A stretch of DNA of 64,000 nucleotides, taken from the NCBI RefSeq assembly GCF_008326305.1, contig NZ_BIXY01000018.1, positions 1 through 64,000 of the forward strand, in the 5' to 3' direction. The stretch is from Dictyobacter arantiisoli. Its GTDB lineage: Bacteria > Chloroflexota > Ktedonobacteria > Ktedonobacterales > Ktedonobacteraceae. This document shows, in pieces, positions 45,482 to 54,563 of this stretch (its first letter is position 1; the number at the start of each line of letters is the position of its first letter). Below the pieces are notes generated by a model, which ran no database searches, had not been told where the DNA came from, and saw only the letters and a program-made list of their open reading frames with translations. Made by a program: the position numbers and the translations under genes.

Positions 45482-46312
45482 TTATGCGGTGAGGATATTG
45501 ACTGTGATGAGAAGAATGCATACAACAATAGTCAAAGCGAGCGCAAAGAGATCGAAGCGTTTATAGTGAAGGGCACGCAATTTTGTACGGTGCCAGCCTC
45601 GATGGCTCCCATAACAACGGGCTTCCATCGCAACGTTGAGCACTTTTACTTTTTGAAAACCACTGACAAAGAGCGGAATGAGCAAGAGCGCCATCTTAGA
45701 GATGCGTTGCAAAAGGTTGCCCTGATCAAAATGAAGCCCACGAGCCGCCTGAGCTTTCATCAAGCGCTCAACTTCATTGACAAAAATAGGAACAAATTTC
45801 AAGGCAATGACCAATACCATTACTAGCGCATTAACAGGAATGCCAAGCTTCTGCAAAGGAGAAACCAGCGACTCCAGGCCATCAGTCAGATCGACTAATG
45901 AGGTTGTAAAAGTAAGCATGGTGGCTAGATAATACAGAAATATTACGCGTATCATCGTCAACAGGCTGGCAGTGATACCCGCCCAGGAAAGCCCCAGGAA
46001 CCACCAATGCCAGATCCAGTGTGGAGCTCTGGCAGGCGCATAGAATAAGACCTCAAAAATGAAGGCAATAATAAGAAAGAGAAAAAAAGGCTTTAAACTA
46101 CGCAGGATATACCCAATCGAGATGCGCGAGGCCAGATGCAAAATAGTACAAAAGATCAGGCATAGAAAGAACACGGGGAAAGTATTCAGAAAAGATACCA
46201 GCACGATTAAAAGTATCGCACATACTAATTTGGCCCGTGGGTCCATACGCGCCAGAATAGAATCATTATTTACGTATTGCCCAAAGGTAACATAACGGGA
46301 AAGTTCAAACAT
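45482..46312 (-). CDS. ecfT: Energy-coupling factor transporter membrane component
   Basis: A 276-residue EcfT. It couples ATP hydrolysis by EcfA to movement of the S component during vitamin uptake. About five membrane helices lie at ~20-130 and at the C-terminus. The coupling helices contain the signature ARG motif twice-like (MKAQAARGLHF and AMEARCYGSHRGWHRTK), which contacts the ATPases. YVNNDSILARMDPRAKLVCAILLIV at the start is typical. The ATG at 46312 has GGGAG 7 bases upstream, which is better than TTG 46330. It is the last gene of the S-A-T operon. Confidence 0.93.
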   Translation of the reverse strand: MFELSRYVTFGQYVNNDSILARMDPRAKLVCAILLIVLVSFLNTFPVFFLCLIFCTILHLASRISIGYILRSLKPFFLFLIIAFIFEVLFYAPARAPHWIWHWWFLGLSWAGITASLLTMIRVIFLYYLATMLTFTTSLVDLTDGLESLVSPLQKLGIPVNALVMVLVIALKFVPIFVNEVERLMKAQAARGLHFDQGNLLQRISKMALLLIPLFVSGFQKVKVLNVAMEARCYGSHRGWHRTKLRALHYKRFDLFALALTIVVCILLITVNILTA

Positions 46313-46383
46313 AGTGGTGCTCCCTGGCAAGCATGCGTCTTGATATGATAACAGGATACACAGACAGAGATCCCTTTCAGCAT

Positions 46384-48153
46384 TTAAAGCGTCACAGAAT
46401 GCACTTTCAGCAATGCTGTTTCGAGTTCGGCTAGATCCAATACATCAGTACGCAGGGATGGAATAGCGTGGCGTAAAGACAGAGCAAGTTGGGAGGCTTC
46501 GGGCAAGGCGATATCTAATTCAGCCAGTTGTTGAGCATGGGTCAGAATCTCACGTGGTGTGCCACTTAATACAATACGTCCTTTATCAAGGATATGCACC
46601 GTATCTACCAGTTCACTGACCTCTTTCAGGCTACTGGAGGCATAGCAGATCGTCAAGCCCTCGCGCTGCCGCAAAGCGCGAATCAAAGCGAATAGCTCGG
46701 CCCGGCCGCGTGGATCTAAACCTGCCATCGGCTCATCAAAGATGATTACTTTCGGCTCTAAAGCCAGTACGCCCGCAATCGCAACCCGGCGCTTCTGTCC
46801 ACCACTCAAGGCATAGGTATAACGCGAACGGAAATCTTCATAGGGTAAGCCAACCGCCTCCAGTGAAGACTGGACCAGACGGCGTGACTCATGCAGCGGA
46901 AGCTTTTGTTGACGTGGGCCAAACGAAACATCCTTCCCGACGGTCTCCTCAAAAATCTGAGACTCGGGAGACTGAAAAACCACCCCAACACACGCACGTA
47001 GACGCGTCATCTTAAATGTATTCACGCCCGTGTTCTCGCCCCCAAAATAAAAACGTCCTGACGCCGGTTTAATCAAGCCTGCCAACAAGTCGATCAAGGT
47101 AGATTTTCCAGAACCCGTAGCACCCACCAGAGCAACAGCTTCGCCAGTGCGCACAGATAACGTAAAATCATGCAATGCTTCCTGTGCAAACGGCGTATTG
47201 TTACGATGAATATAGGAAATGGCGCGCAGGTCAAAAAGAGGTGTACTGTCTTCTGAATGTATTTCTGACGAAGGAAGGTTGGATAAAGCATCCAGGCCAG
47301 GCTCTGCAGAAGTCGTTTGATCGCTCTGGAAAGCTGCCACCAATTGTTCTGATGACAGTACGATAGGCGGAATTTGCGTCCAACCCTGCTGAGATAAATC
47401 ATGCCCCAACTGCGTCACTACGGGCACATCTAAGCCAACTGCGCGTAACTCATCAGCGCGTGCAAACACGGTAGCGGGCGAGCCATCCATCAAGACATGA
47501 CCACCATCCATGGCGATCACACGTTCAAAATCAGCAATCTCCTGCATGAAGTGGGTAATATAGATAATTGCCATGCCGCGTTCGCGTGCCAGACGGTGCA
47601 AGGTAGCAAGAAGTTGACGCACTGTCTGACCAGAGATCATCGTTGTAGGCTCATCCAGTACCAGATAGCGAGGGCGCATCGCCAGAACACCAGCAATCGC
47701 AACACGTTGCTTCATACTCACTGAGAGCTCGCTGAGCGACAACTGTGCAGCATCAAGCAGATCCATGGTAGCCATCGCTTCGTGAACACGTTCTGCAATC
47801 TCGGACCGTGGTAGGCCCAGATTTTCAGGACCAAATGCCACCTCGTCAATGACGGTGCCGGCGATTAACTGATCATCGGGATTTTGAAAGACCACGCCAA
47901 CACGCTCACGAATAGACCAGAGATCCTTTCCCCCGGCCTCTACCCGCAATCCGTCAATTGTAATGCTACCCGATTGTGGAAAGACAATTGCGGAAATCAA
48001 TTTCGTCAGGGTACTTTTACCAGAGCCATTATGCCCGATGATGGCTACGGTCTGACCTTCAGGAATACGCAAAGAGATATCCTGTAACGCAGGGGCAACA
48101 TTCCGTTCCCCCTGCGCGCTATAGTTAAAAGTAACGTTTTGCAGTTCTATCAT
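46384..48153 (-). CDS. Fused energy-coupling factor ATPase (EcfA1-EcfA2 type)
   Basis: A 589-residue protein with two ATP-binding domains, replacing the usual EcfA1/EcfA2 pair. NBD1 (~1-240) has Walker A GHNGSGKSTLTK. Its signature reads ELSVSMKQRVAIAG instead of LSGGQ, and the D-loop after Walker B (YLVLDEPTTMISG) lacks the usual LDP. NBD2 (~315-560) is canonical: GATGSGKSTLID, ALSGGQKRRVAIAG, IIFDEPMAGLDPRG. One catalytic site is therefore probably impaired. It starts at ATG 48153, four bases after the ecfS stop. The 70-bp gap to ecfT has no terminator. Confidence 0.9.
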   Translation of the reverse strand: MIELQNVTFNYSAQGERNVAPALQDISLRIPEGQTVAIIGHNGSGKSTLTKLISAIVFPQSGSITIDGLRVEAGGKDLWSIRERVGVVFQNPDDQLIAGTVIDEVAFGPENLGLPRSEIAERVHEAMATMDLLDAAQLSLSELSVSMKQRVAIAGVLAMRPRYLVLDEPTTMISGQTVRQLLATLHRLARERGMAIIYITHFMQEIADFERVIAMDGGHVLMDGSPATVFARADELRAVGLDVPVVTQLGHDLSQQGWTQIPPIVLSSEQLVAAFQSDQTTSAEPGLDALSNLPSSEIHSEDSTPLFDLRAISYIHRNNTPFAQEALHDFTLSVRTGEAVALVGATGSGKSTLIDLLAGLIKPASGRFYFGGENTGVNTFKMTRLRACVGVVFQSPESQIFEETVGKDVSFGPRQQKLPLHESRRLVQSSLEAVGLPYEDFRSRYTYALSGGQKRRVAIAGVLALEPKVIIFDEPMAGLDPRGRAELFALIRALRQREGLTICYASSSLKEVSELVDTVHILDKGRIVLSGTPREILTHAQQLAELDIALPEASQLALSLRHAIPSLRTDVLDLAELETALLKVHSVTL

Positions 48154-48157
48154 AATA

Positions 48158-48763
48158 TTAATACGGGAGTTGCTCACGAGGCTTCTTGTCAGGAGCATGA
48201 ACGACACGTTCTTCTAAAACATAGAAAATACGTACCAGGATAACGGTTAGGATAGCAGCAATCACCGCCTCGAAGATCGCTTGTACGATGACTGTGGGAA
48301 TAATCACGGCTGCCGGAAAATACCCGCGAATAATTAAAGCACTCACCACCAGAATGGTGTTGGTCGCAGCACCAGCAAAACCAGCGACGGCAGCGGCCAG
48401 ATCACGATTGATGCGCACTAGCCCTGCAAATACAGCCCATGAAACCAGCCCGATAAATAGACGCGGCACAATAGAGACCGTAGGATCTTTAAAAAAGGGA
48501 TCGGTAGCACGAAAAAAGGCAAGGACACCAAAGATCAAACCAGAAATGATGCCGATGATTGGGCCTGCCACAATACCACTCACAATGGTCGGAATATGCT
48601 CAATAGTGGCATTACCAACCGCATTGGGAAGCGGGATAAAGCCAAGGTTGGGTACAATCCCTAAAATAATAGTAATCGCGGCCAGAACGCCTGCAATGAT
48701 GATGCGTTCTGTTGTCAATGTCCAGGGGCGTATCCTGGGAGTCTCAATACTATCGTTGCTCAC
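48158..48763 (-). CDS. ecfS: ECF transporter S component (vitamin-binding membrane protein)
   Basis: A 201-residue protein with five to six membrane helices and small-residue-rich segments (IIIAGVLAAITIILGIVPNLGFIPLPN, IVSGIVAGPIIGIISGLIFGVLAFF). IEHIPTIVSGIVAGP is characteristic of ECF S components. S components bind one vitamin; the ligand here cannot be read from sequence, though pantothenate or a hydroxymethylpyrimidine-type ligand is possible. The GTG at 48763 has GGAG 7 bases upstream; TTG 48769 is too close to it. It is the first gene of the operon S-A-T. Confidence 0.88.
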   Translation of the reverse strand: MSNDSIETPRIRPWTLTTERIIIAGVLAAITIILGIVPNLGFIPLPNAVGNATIEHIPTIVSGIVAGPIIGIISGLIFGVLAFFRATDPFFKDPTVSIVPRLFIGLVSWAVFAGLVRINRDLAAAVAGFAGAATNTILVVSALIIRGYFPAAVIIPTVIVQAIFEAVIAAILTVILVRIFYVLEERVVHAPDKKPREQLPY

Positions 48764-48956
48764 CCTCAAACTCCTTCTTATTCCTTCGCGAAGAAATCAG
48801 TCCATCCATAAGGAACTCTACAATTACTAATAGTAATACAAGATCAAGCCAATTACAATCATAAAAGTCCGTTTGATGCATCAACTGAGACCAATACAGC
48901 CTGCTACAAAAAGAACAATGGGGAAAATAACTTTCTGTATCGTAACTGTTGTTACA

Positions 48957-48985
48957 ACAATACACAACCAATAAAGCCTTGTCAA
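48957..48985 (-). promoter_or_regulatory. Promoter of the ECF operon
   Basis: On the minus strand TTGACA (48985-48980) and TATTGT (48962-48957) are 17 bases apart. The ~190-nt leader to ecfS holds small hairpins (ATTACT/AGTAAT near 48830) but no riboswitch class that I recognise. Confidence 0.6.
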
Positions 48986-49202
48986 TGGTTGTTGACAAAA
49001 TTGACAAACTTAGTCAATAATAAGGCTACATGAGAGAGTTTCAATGATCGCGAGAGTGGTTGCAGCACATATGAGAGAAAACAGCGAGCACATTGGAAAA
49101 GGAGCTTTCCTGCATACGATCAGAATATTTTCAATTGTGTTTCGGTCTTCTATATTTATCAGGTAACATGCGTTACTCTAGCTAATGGGAGAGATAATTA
49201 CA

Positions 49203-50132
49203 ATGCCAACAAATAAGACACGCATAGGTCCAAAGCTGAAACAGGAAGATGATTTGCTGATACGTGAAACACTTTTGCGCGTAGAGCCCAGGGTTGATCT
49301 CTATTTGTGTGAAAAGTGGCTTGAACAAGCAAGTATACCCGCTACAACCCTACCAGTAATCCTACTGCATGGCGCGGGTATGGACAGCACTGGCTTTGAT
49401 GTACCGGTCGGAAACACCTCTCTGGCTGATGCTCTGGCCCGCCAGGGTTCCCATACATTTGCCTTTGATTTCCGTGGACATGGACGCTCCAGTCGCGCGG
49501 CCAATGGTCTTGATGTCACAATCGAGAGTAGTATTACAGATACTCTCGCGGTCCTCGATTACGTGCAGGAGATTACAGGAGCTCGTCAATTTATTCTGGT
49601 AGGCGTAAGCTATGGCAGTATCGTCTCTTCAGTGGTAGCAGAACGCTATCCTGAGCGCATCGCTGGTATCGTCCTGCTAGGCTTTATTTATAAAACAACA
49701 GGCACACCGCTGGAAGATTCTTTTGCAGAAGCTGCTCTGGCCCCGGCAGGCTATGCGTTTACAACCGAGGAAGAATGGCCGGAACTCTTCATTCCCACTG
49801 CCTCCCCCGAAGTTACTGCCTGGCATCAAGCACAATTTGGGACCGCTTATGCGTATCCAGTTGGTCCCTATCTCCAGGTTAAAGGGCTTCCTCATGCACG
49901 ACATCCAGAACGCTATCAGGGCCGTGTGCTGGTTGTTACTGGAGAGTTAGATCCACTGGCAACTGCCTCTGATGTGGCGGATTATTTACAGGCGGTCGGC
50001 ACGCCAGAGGCAAAGAAGCAGCATCTCAGGCAAAATAACGTTGGTCATATGCCTTATGTGGAGGCTCAGGCACAACAAGTACAGCAAGCCATCAACGAAT
50101 TCATCGCTATTACCAATGCTGAAGTGCAATAA
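49203..50132 (+). CDS. Alpha/beta hydrolase
   Basis: A 309-residue alpha/beta hydrolase. The nucleophile elbow is FILVGVSYGSIVSS (Ser near residue 142) and the oxyanion strand is ILLHGAGMDSTGF. The acid is Asp in VTGELDPLATASDV and the His is in NNVGHMPYVEAQA, so the full triad is present. FDFRGHGRSS is the usual conserved loop. GGGAGAG stands 9 bases before the ATG at 49203; the ATG at 49185 precedes that site and is rejected. The next gene starts 14 bases after its stop, so the two form an operon and may act on the same compound, which is unknown. Confidence 0.88.
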   Translation: MPTNKTRIGPKLKQEDDLLIRETLLRVEPRVDLYLCEKWLEQASIPATTLPVILLHGAGMDSTGFDVPVGNTSLADALARQGSHTFAFDFRGHGRSSRAANGLDVTIESSITDTLAVLDYVQEITGARQFILVGVSYGSIVSSVVAERYPERIAGIVLLGFIYKTTGTPLEDSFAEAALAPAGYAFTTEEEWPELFIPTASPEVTAWHQAQFGTAYAYPVGPYLQVKGLPHARHPERYQGRVLVVTGELDPLATASDVADYLQAVGTPEAKKQHLRQNNVGHMPYVEAQAQQVQQAINEFIAITNAEVQ

Positions 50133-50146
50133 GGAGATGAGGTTTC

Positions 50147-51478
50147 ATGAGCCAGGAAGAATTTAATCACAACCAATCGAAGGCAGATCACGAAGAGAAA
50201 GCCCTGCAGGATTTATTGCGCTTTCCCTTTGTGGATGCCTTATTCGGCCGGCGCTCACGGCGCTTCTTGCTAGGGGCCGAGATCCCTGATGGTCCAGTAG
50301 CCTTTAAATCGAAACATGATCCAGTGCCATTGACTGAGTTAGAGAAATTATTGATTCTCACCGCAGTAGGAGGCGATACAGGCTGGCACCACGCCATCAC
50401 GCGCCACGACCGTTACGCGCCACATCTCTCAAACTATGCTGGGTCTGCCAGTGGACGTACCTTTCCCTCAGCGGCTGGCTTCCATACCAGCGAGATATTT
50501 TTTACCGACGATAGCGGCACATATATCTATAAGACACGTGATACCCCACCACCGGTACAACACGCGGATGATGGCTCAATCTCAGCACTAGAGCTTGTTA
50601 AAGCACAGCATTCGCAGATCCACAAGCTATCGGATCAGCGCATCTATTTGCCCACGCAAGAGCCATATATGGAAGGACATAACACCTGGGTTGCCAACCG
50701 TCCGGGCTCACTACTCGTAATCCCTACCGGTGATCTGGCACAACACACTATTGCCAATCTCTGCTTCTATGTCCAAAATGGTTTTAGCATCTACGACGAT
50801 ATTAATCATCGACGCATTCCTGGGATTGAAAATTTCGCCGACATCGTCGATATCGAAAATCCCTATCCCCTCACCTTCCTGGATCAATACTCGCTCACCG
50901 AGTTAACTGCTGAACTATCCACAGCAGCCTATGCAGGCGCATTAATGCAGCAGGCACTCGGGCTGGGAGGCTGGATGTTTGATGGCATTGATCGTCTGAG
51001 CATCCTGGGGGCCAGTGGAGATCCAAATGTACCCGGCTTAGGCTTCCGCTATGATACTGATGCACGCTGGCCCCTTCCCAATCCTACTGGCCTGGAAGGC
51101 ATCTTCGAAGCCTTTACCATTCCTCACTATCCCACTATGCGTGCCGCCGTAGATGCATTCTGCGAGCGCAAATTTGGATCTGGTGGTCCCTTCAATGCCG
51201 AGACACCTGGAGCCTGGAAGAACACCCCCAGAGTCCGTGCTAGCGCCCAGGTTCACGACGAACGCTTCCGGGAGGTTGTTGCGTTACAAGCACAATACAT
51301 GTATGACACATTTGGGAAATTCCCAGCCACCGTCCCATCAATCCAGATCTTAATGTATCTTCAAACACACCATCTCGACCTGGAATACTACGATACCCTG
51401 TTCAAGCCAGGAGCTTATCTAAAAACGCATGCGGAACACTTCACCAAATGGCATCAGCCAGAGCAAGCACAGCACTAA
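50147..51478 (+). CDS. Hypothetical protein, possible nitroreductase-like N-terminus
   Basis: A 443-residue cytoplasmic protein I cannot assign. The segment FVDALFGRRSRRFLLGAEIPDGPVAF...PLTELEKLLILTAVGGDTGW at ~30-90 resembles the 'RRSrR.f....ls..el..LL.aa.g' opening of nitroreductase/SagB-like flavoproteins. LGLGGWMFDGIDRLSILGASGDPNVPGLGF later recalls the FMN-binding end of that fold. The C-terminal third (FKPGAYLKTHAEHFTKWH) is unassigned. The operon partner is an alpha/beta hydrolase. AAGGAG lies about 12 bases upstream of the ATG. A perfect terminator follows. Confidence 0.7.
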   Translation: MSQEEFNHNQSKADHEEKALQDLLRFPFVDALFGRRSRRFLLGAEIPDGPVAFKSKHDPVPLTELEKLLILTAVGGDTGWHHAITRHDRYAPHLSNYAGSASGRTFPSAAGFHTSEIFFTDDSGTYIYKTRDTPPPVQHADDGSISALELVKAQHSQIHKLSDQRIYLPTQEPYMEGHNTWVANRPGSLLVIPTGDLAQHTIANLCFYVQNGFSIYDDINHRRIPGIENFADIVDIENPYPLTFLDQYSLTELTAELSTAAYAGALMQQALGLGGWMFDGIDRLSILGASGDPNVPGLGFRYDTDARWPLPNPTGLEGIFEAFTIPHYPTMRAAVDAFCERKFGSGGPFNAETPGAWKNTPRVRASAQVHDERFREVVALQAQYMYDTFGKFPATVPSIQILMYLQTHHLDLEYYDTLFKPGAYLKTHAEHFTKWHQPEQAQH

Positions 51479-51510
51479 ACACAGGCGTATAAACAGATAG
51501 ACCAGACCAT

Positions 51511-51563
51511 AAAGGGAGGAAGCGCTCTCTGTGAGCAGTTCACAAAGAGCGCTTCCTCCCTTT
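51511..51563. terminator. Perfect 18-bp terminator
   Basis: AAAGGGAGGAAGCGCTCT (51511-51528) is the exact inverse of 51546-51563, ending in TTTATT. It lies between convergent genes and probably serves both. Confidence 0.85.
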
Positions 51564-51579
51564 ATTCATTCACGCGTAG

Positions 51580-52284
51580 TTAAATGGCGCAGGAATCATC
51601 GGTACAGGTACCAGCACCTACTGAGACGTCACCAAAGGCGACCAGCGGATGCGACTCAGTCCAGGACTGCTTCAACGCGCGCGAGAATACATCGGTCGGC
51701 TGCGCGCCAGAAATGCCATATTTCTCATCAATCGCAAAGAAAGGAACACCAGTGATGCCAAAGACATGAGCACGCTCCTCATCGGTGCGCACCGCATCGG
51801 CATAGGTATCACTACTGAGTGCAGTACGAGCCTCTTCAGCATCCAAACCGATCTCAGAGGCAAGCTGAACGAGTGTATCGATCTCACCGACATTCCGAGC
51901 CTCGACAAAATAGGCTTTCAACAAGCGCTCCTTCGCCACATCCTGTAAACCATGGTGGGCAGCCAGATGGATTAAACGATGGGCATCAAAGGTATTGGTC
52001 ATCTGAATCTGATCGAGATGGTACTCCAATCCCTCCTTAGCAGCCAACTGAGTAATAGTGCGGTTCGACTCGGCTGCCTGCTCTCGTGAGAGACCATATT
52101 TTTTCGCCACCACTTCTTCCATTGAGCCCTCTGTCTTTAACGCCGCATCAGGAGCGAGCTCAAAGCTGCGCCAGATGATCTCAACCTGATCACGATGCTC
52201 AAATTGAGCCAGGGCAGACTCAAAACGGCGCTTACCAATATAGCACCAGGGGCAAGCTATGTCAGACCAAATTTCAATTTTCAT
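51580..52284 (-). CDS. DsbA family oxidoreductase (FrnE-like)
   Basis: A 234-residue cytoplasmic thioredoxin-fold protein of the DsbA/FrnE group. The N-terminus MKIEIWSDIACPWCYIGKRRFE carries the CPWC redox motif at residues ~10-13. EIIWRSFELAPDA, TFDAHRLIHLA and GITGVPFFAIDEKYGISGAQP (cis-Pro loop) are typical. The end, VGAGTCTDDSCAI, has two further Cys, as in some FrnE proteins with a second redox pair. It would oxidise or isomerise thiols, and its substrates are unknown. No signal peptide is seen. Confidence 0.9.
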   Translation of the reverse strand: MKIEIWSDIACPWCYIGKRRFESALAQFEHRDQVEIIWRSFELAPDAALKTEGSMEEVVAKKYGLSREQAAESNRTITQLAAKEGLEYHLDQIQMTNTFDAHRLIHLAAHHGLQDVAKERLLKAYFVEARNVGEIDTLVQLASEIGLDAEEARTALSSDTYADAVRTDEERAHVFGITGVPFFAIDEKYGISGAQPTDVFSRALKQSWTESHPLVAFGDVSVGAGTCTDDSCAI

Positions 52285-52429
52285 TTATCTATCACTTTCT
52301 TTCTTATTCGATTCATGAATTGCAATTACATCAAGGAAGGCATAGTTTCACCACCATCAATGAATGTTCATTGCTTTATATAGAAACAGTAACGCGATGC
52401 TCAGTATTCCCACAGTGCAGCATAATAGA

Positions 52430-52480
52430 AGCCAGCCTGGCTGCTAAAAAATGGGATAACATTTAGCAGCCAGACTGGCT
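52430..52480 (-). terminator. Terminator of the nad operon
   Basis: AGCCAGCCTGGCTGCTAAA (52430-52448) and TTTAGCAGCCAGACTGGCT (52462-52480) form a 19-bp stem with one mismatch, 30 bases downstream of the nadA stop. Confidence 0.75.
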
Positions 52481-52509
52481 TGTGGCGATAAGCGTTTCTG
52501 GTTAAAAGC

Positions 52510-53691
52510 TTAAAGGGATAACATGCGTTCGAGCGCGACCCGTGCCCAATGCGTTGTCTCTTCGTCGACGCTGATCTGATTAAGTACCTGCCCATCTAAG
52601 AGGGCATCCAGTATCCAGGCAACATAGGCAGGATGAATACGATACATCGTCGAGCAGGGACAGACAATCGGATCGAGGCAAAAGATGAATTTGTCAGGAT
52701 TCTCCTGGGCGAGGCGATGGACAAGATTAATTTCGGTCGCTACCCCCCACTGGCTGCCGGCTGGTGCCTTCTCGATCTGCTCAATAATGTATTCGGTTGA
52801 ACCATAGAGATCAGCGGCCTCAACGACTTCCTGGCGGCACTCAGGATGCACGATAATGTTGATGCCGGGATAGTCCTGACGCGCCTTCTCGATCTGCGGC
52901 ACAGAAAAACGCATATGGGTTGAACAATGACCTTTCCAGAGGATAATCCTGGAATTTTCTAAGACCGTCTCTGCATCATCAAAGGCCATCGGATCTTTCG
53001 GGTCCCAGACCACCATTTGATCGGCATGAATACCATAATGGGAGGCGGTATTGCGGCCAAGATGCTGATCAGGGAAGAAGAGCACACGTTTGCCTTGCGT
53101 AAAGGCCCAGTCAATCACTTTAGGAGCATTGGAAGAGGTGCAAACAATGCCACCATGTTCGCCACAAAATGCTTTCAGGTTAGCTGCCGAATTCATATAG
53201 GTGACTGGAATAATTCCAGCATCCTCACCCAATGTCTCATGCAGTAACTCCCAGCACTCCTCAACCTCGGCAATATTTGCCATATCCGCCATAGAACAGC
53301 CAGCAGCAGGATTAGGCAGGATCACCTTTTGGTGCGGCTCGCTCAGGACATCAGCACTCTCAGCCATAAAGTGAACACCACAGAAGACGATATAATCAGC
53401 ATTTTTACGCTTCGAGGCTAATTGGGCCAGTTTAAATGAATCACCGCGATAATCAGCATACTTGATAATCTCATCGCGCTGATAATGATGTCCCAGAATA
53501 ACCAGACGCTCACCCAGGGCGGCTCTGGCAGCCGTAATACGACGATCCAATTCTTCGCCATCCATCTCTGCATAGAACAGAGGAATCCCATCAATACGCT
53601 TCGATACATCGCGTTTGGCGCGCGTCTGGGGATTGAGCAATGGCAAGATGTGGGTTTCCTGGCTCACAGCACACTCGGTTTTAACGGCCAT
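52510..53691 (-). CDS. nadA: Quinolinate synthase
   Basis: NadA condenses iminoaspartate with dihydroxyacetone phosphate to quinolinate, using a [4Fe-4S] cluster. The 393-residue protein shows ILGHHYQRDEIIKYADYRGDSFKLAQLA and VFCGVHFMAESADVL. Three cluster Cys candidates lie in FCGVHF, FCGEHGGIVCTSSN and CPCSTMYRIHPAY. PNPAAGCSMADM is also conserved. The ~40-residue N-terminal extension is longer than in the shortest NadA proteins. AAGGAG precedes the ATG. It is third in nadB-nadC-nadA, 23 bases after nadC. Confidence 0.96.
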   Translation of the reverse strand: MAVKTECAVSQETHILPLLNPQTRAKRDVSKRIDGIPLFYAEMDGEELDRRITAARAALGERLVILGHHYQRDEIIKYADYRGDSFKLAQLASKRKNADYIVFCGVHFMAESADVLSEPHQKVILPNPAAGCSMADMANIAEVEECWELLHETLGEDAGIIPVTYMNSAANLKAFCGEHGGIVCTSSNAPKVIDWAFTQGKRVLFFPDQHLGRNTASHYGIHADQMVVWDPKDPMAFDDAETVLENSRIILWKGHCSTHMRFSVPQIEKARQDYPGINIIVHPECRQEVVEAADLYGSTEYIIEQIEKAPAGSQWGVATEINLVHRLAQENPDKFIFCLDPIVCPCSTMYRIHPAYVAWILDALLDGQVLNQISVDEETTHWARVALERMLSL

Positions 53692-53714
53692 GACTTCGCT
53701 CCTTCTATTGTGCT

Positions 53715-54563
53715 TTATGCAAACTCGAGAGAGACATTAAAATTAGGTGCAGAATGAGTCAGAGCTCCAATTGATATAAAATCTACACCTGTCCCGGCCA
53801 CCATACGCAGGCGCTCAACATTATTGCCCATATCGCCCGATGCCTCGATCAAGACGCTGGGAGCCTGCTGGTGAATAAACTCAACCGCTTGTTGCATCAT
53901 CTCTACATCCATGTTGTCAAGCAACAAAACATCTGCATTGGCGGAAAGTGCCTCTTGTACCTCATCCAGAGTTTCGCACTCAACCTCAATCTTAAGCAGA
54001 TGTGGGGCAAAACGGCGTGCAGCAGTAACCGCCTGCGCAATCCCTCCTGCCGCTTTAATATGATTATCTTTGATCAATACTCCATCGTTCAAACCAAAGC
54101 GATGGTTCTGGCCGCCTCCCGCCTGGACCGCCAATTTCTCCAGGGCACGCAAGCCAGGAGTCGTTTTACGGGTATCCAGTATCCGTGTGTGCGTCCCCTC
54201 GATAGCCTGCACGCACTGCGCGGTGAGGGTTGCAATCCCTGAAAGCCGCCCCAGGAAGTTCAGGGCGACCCGTTCAGCACTCAACAGAGAACGGGATGGG
54301 CCAGACAGAAGTAGCAAATTCTCATTAGCCTGCACATGAGCGCTATCCTGAACTAATTGCTCGATCTGAATCCGCTCATCCACCAGACGGAACGTCTCGA
54401 CAGCCATACTCAGGCCAGCGATAACCCCCGGCTTACGCGCCAGAATACGTCCCTTAGACCATTGATCCTCAGGCACAGTGCTCAGGGTGGTAATATCTGC
54501 AAATGCACCATCCTCTTCCAGCGCTTGCTTAACCAGATCAATGGCAGGTCTATACATGGACAT
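53715..54563 (-). CDS. nadC: Nicotinate-nucleotide pyrophosphorylase (carboxylating)
   Basis: NadC converts quinolinate and PRPP to nicotinate mononucleotide. The 282-residue length is normal. RILDTRKTTPGLRALEKLAVQAGGGQNHRFGLNDGVLIKDNH is the classic active-site block, followed by KIEVECETLDEVQEAL, DVLLLDNMD and IEASGDM. The ATG at 54563 has GGAGG 6 bases upstream and overlaps the nadB end by 14 bases, so translation is coupled. A frame extending to 54692 runs back into nadB and is rejected. Confidence 0.96.
   Translation of the reverse strand: MSMYRPAIDLVKQALEEDGAFADITTLSTVPEDQWSKGRILARKPGVIAGLSMAVETFRLVDERIQIEQLVQDSAHVQANENLLLLSGPSRSLLSAERVALNFLGRLSGIATLTAQCVQAIEGTHTRILDTRKTTPGLRALEKLAVQAGGGQNHRFGLNDGVLIKDNHIKAAGGIAQAVTAARRFAPHLLKIEVECETLDEVQEALSANADVLLLDNMDVEMMQQAVEFIHQQAPSVLIEASGDMGNNVERLRMVAGTGVDFISIGALTHSAPNFNVSLEFA

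Noticed and set aside
45215-45826. 203-codon plus-strand reading frame
   Set aside because: It is antisense to ecfT and to the importer leader, both well supported; its translation has no family pattern.
48288-48830. 180-codon plus-strand reading frame
   Set aside because: It mirrors the ecfS gene in a complementary frame and has low-complexity Ala/Thr/Pro composition.
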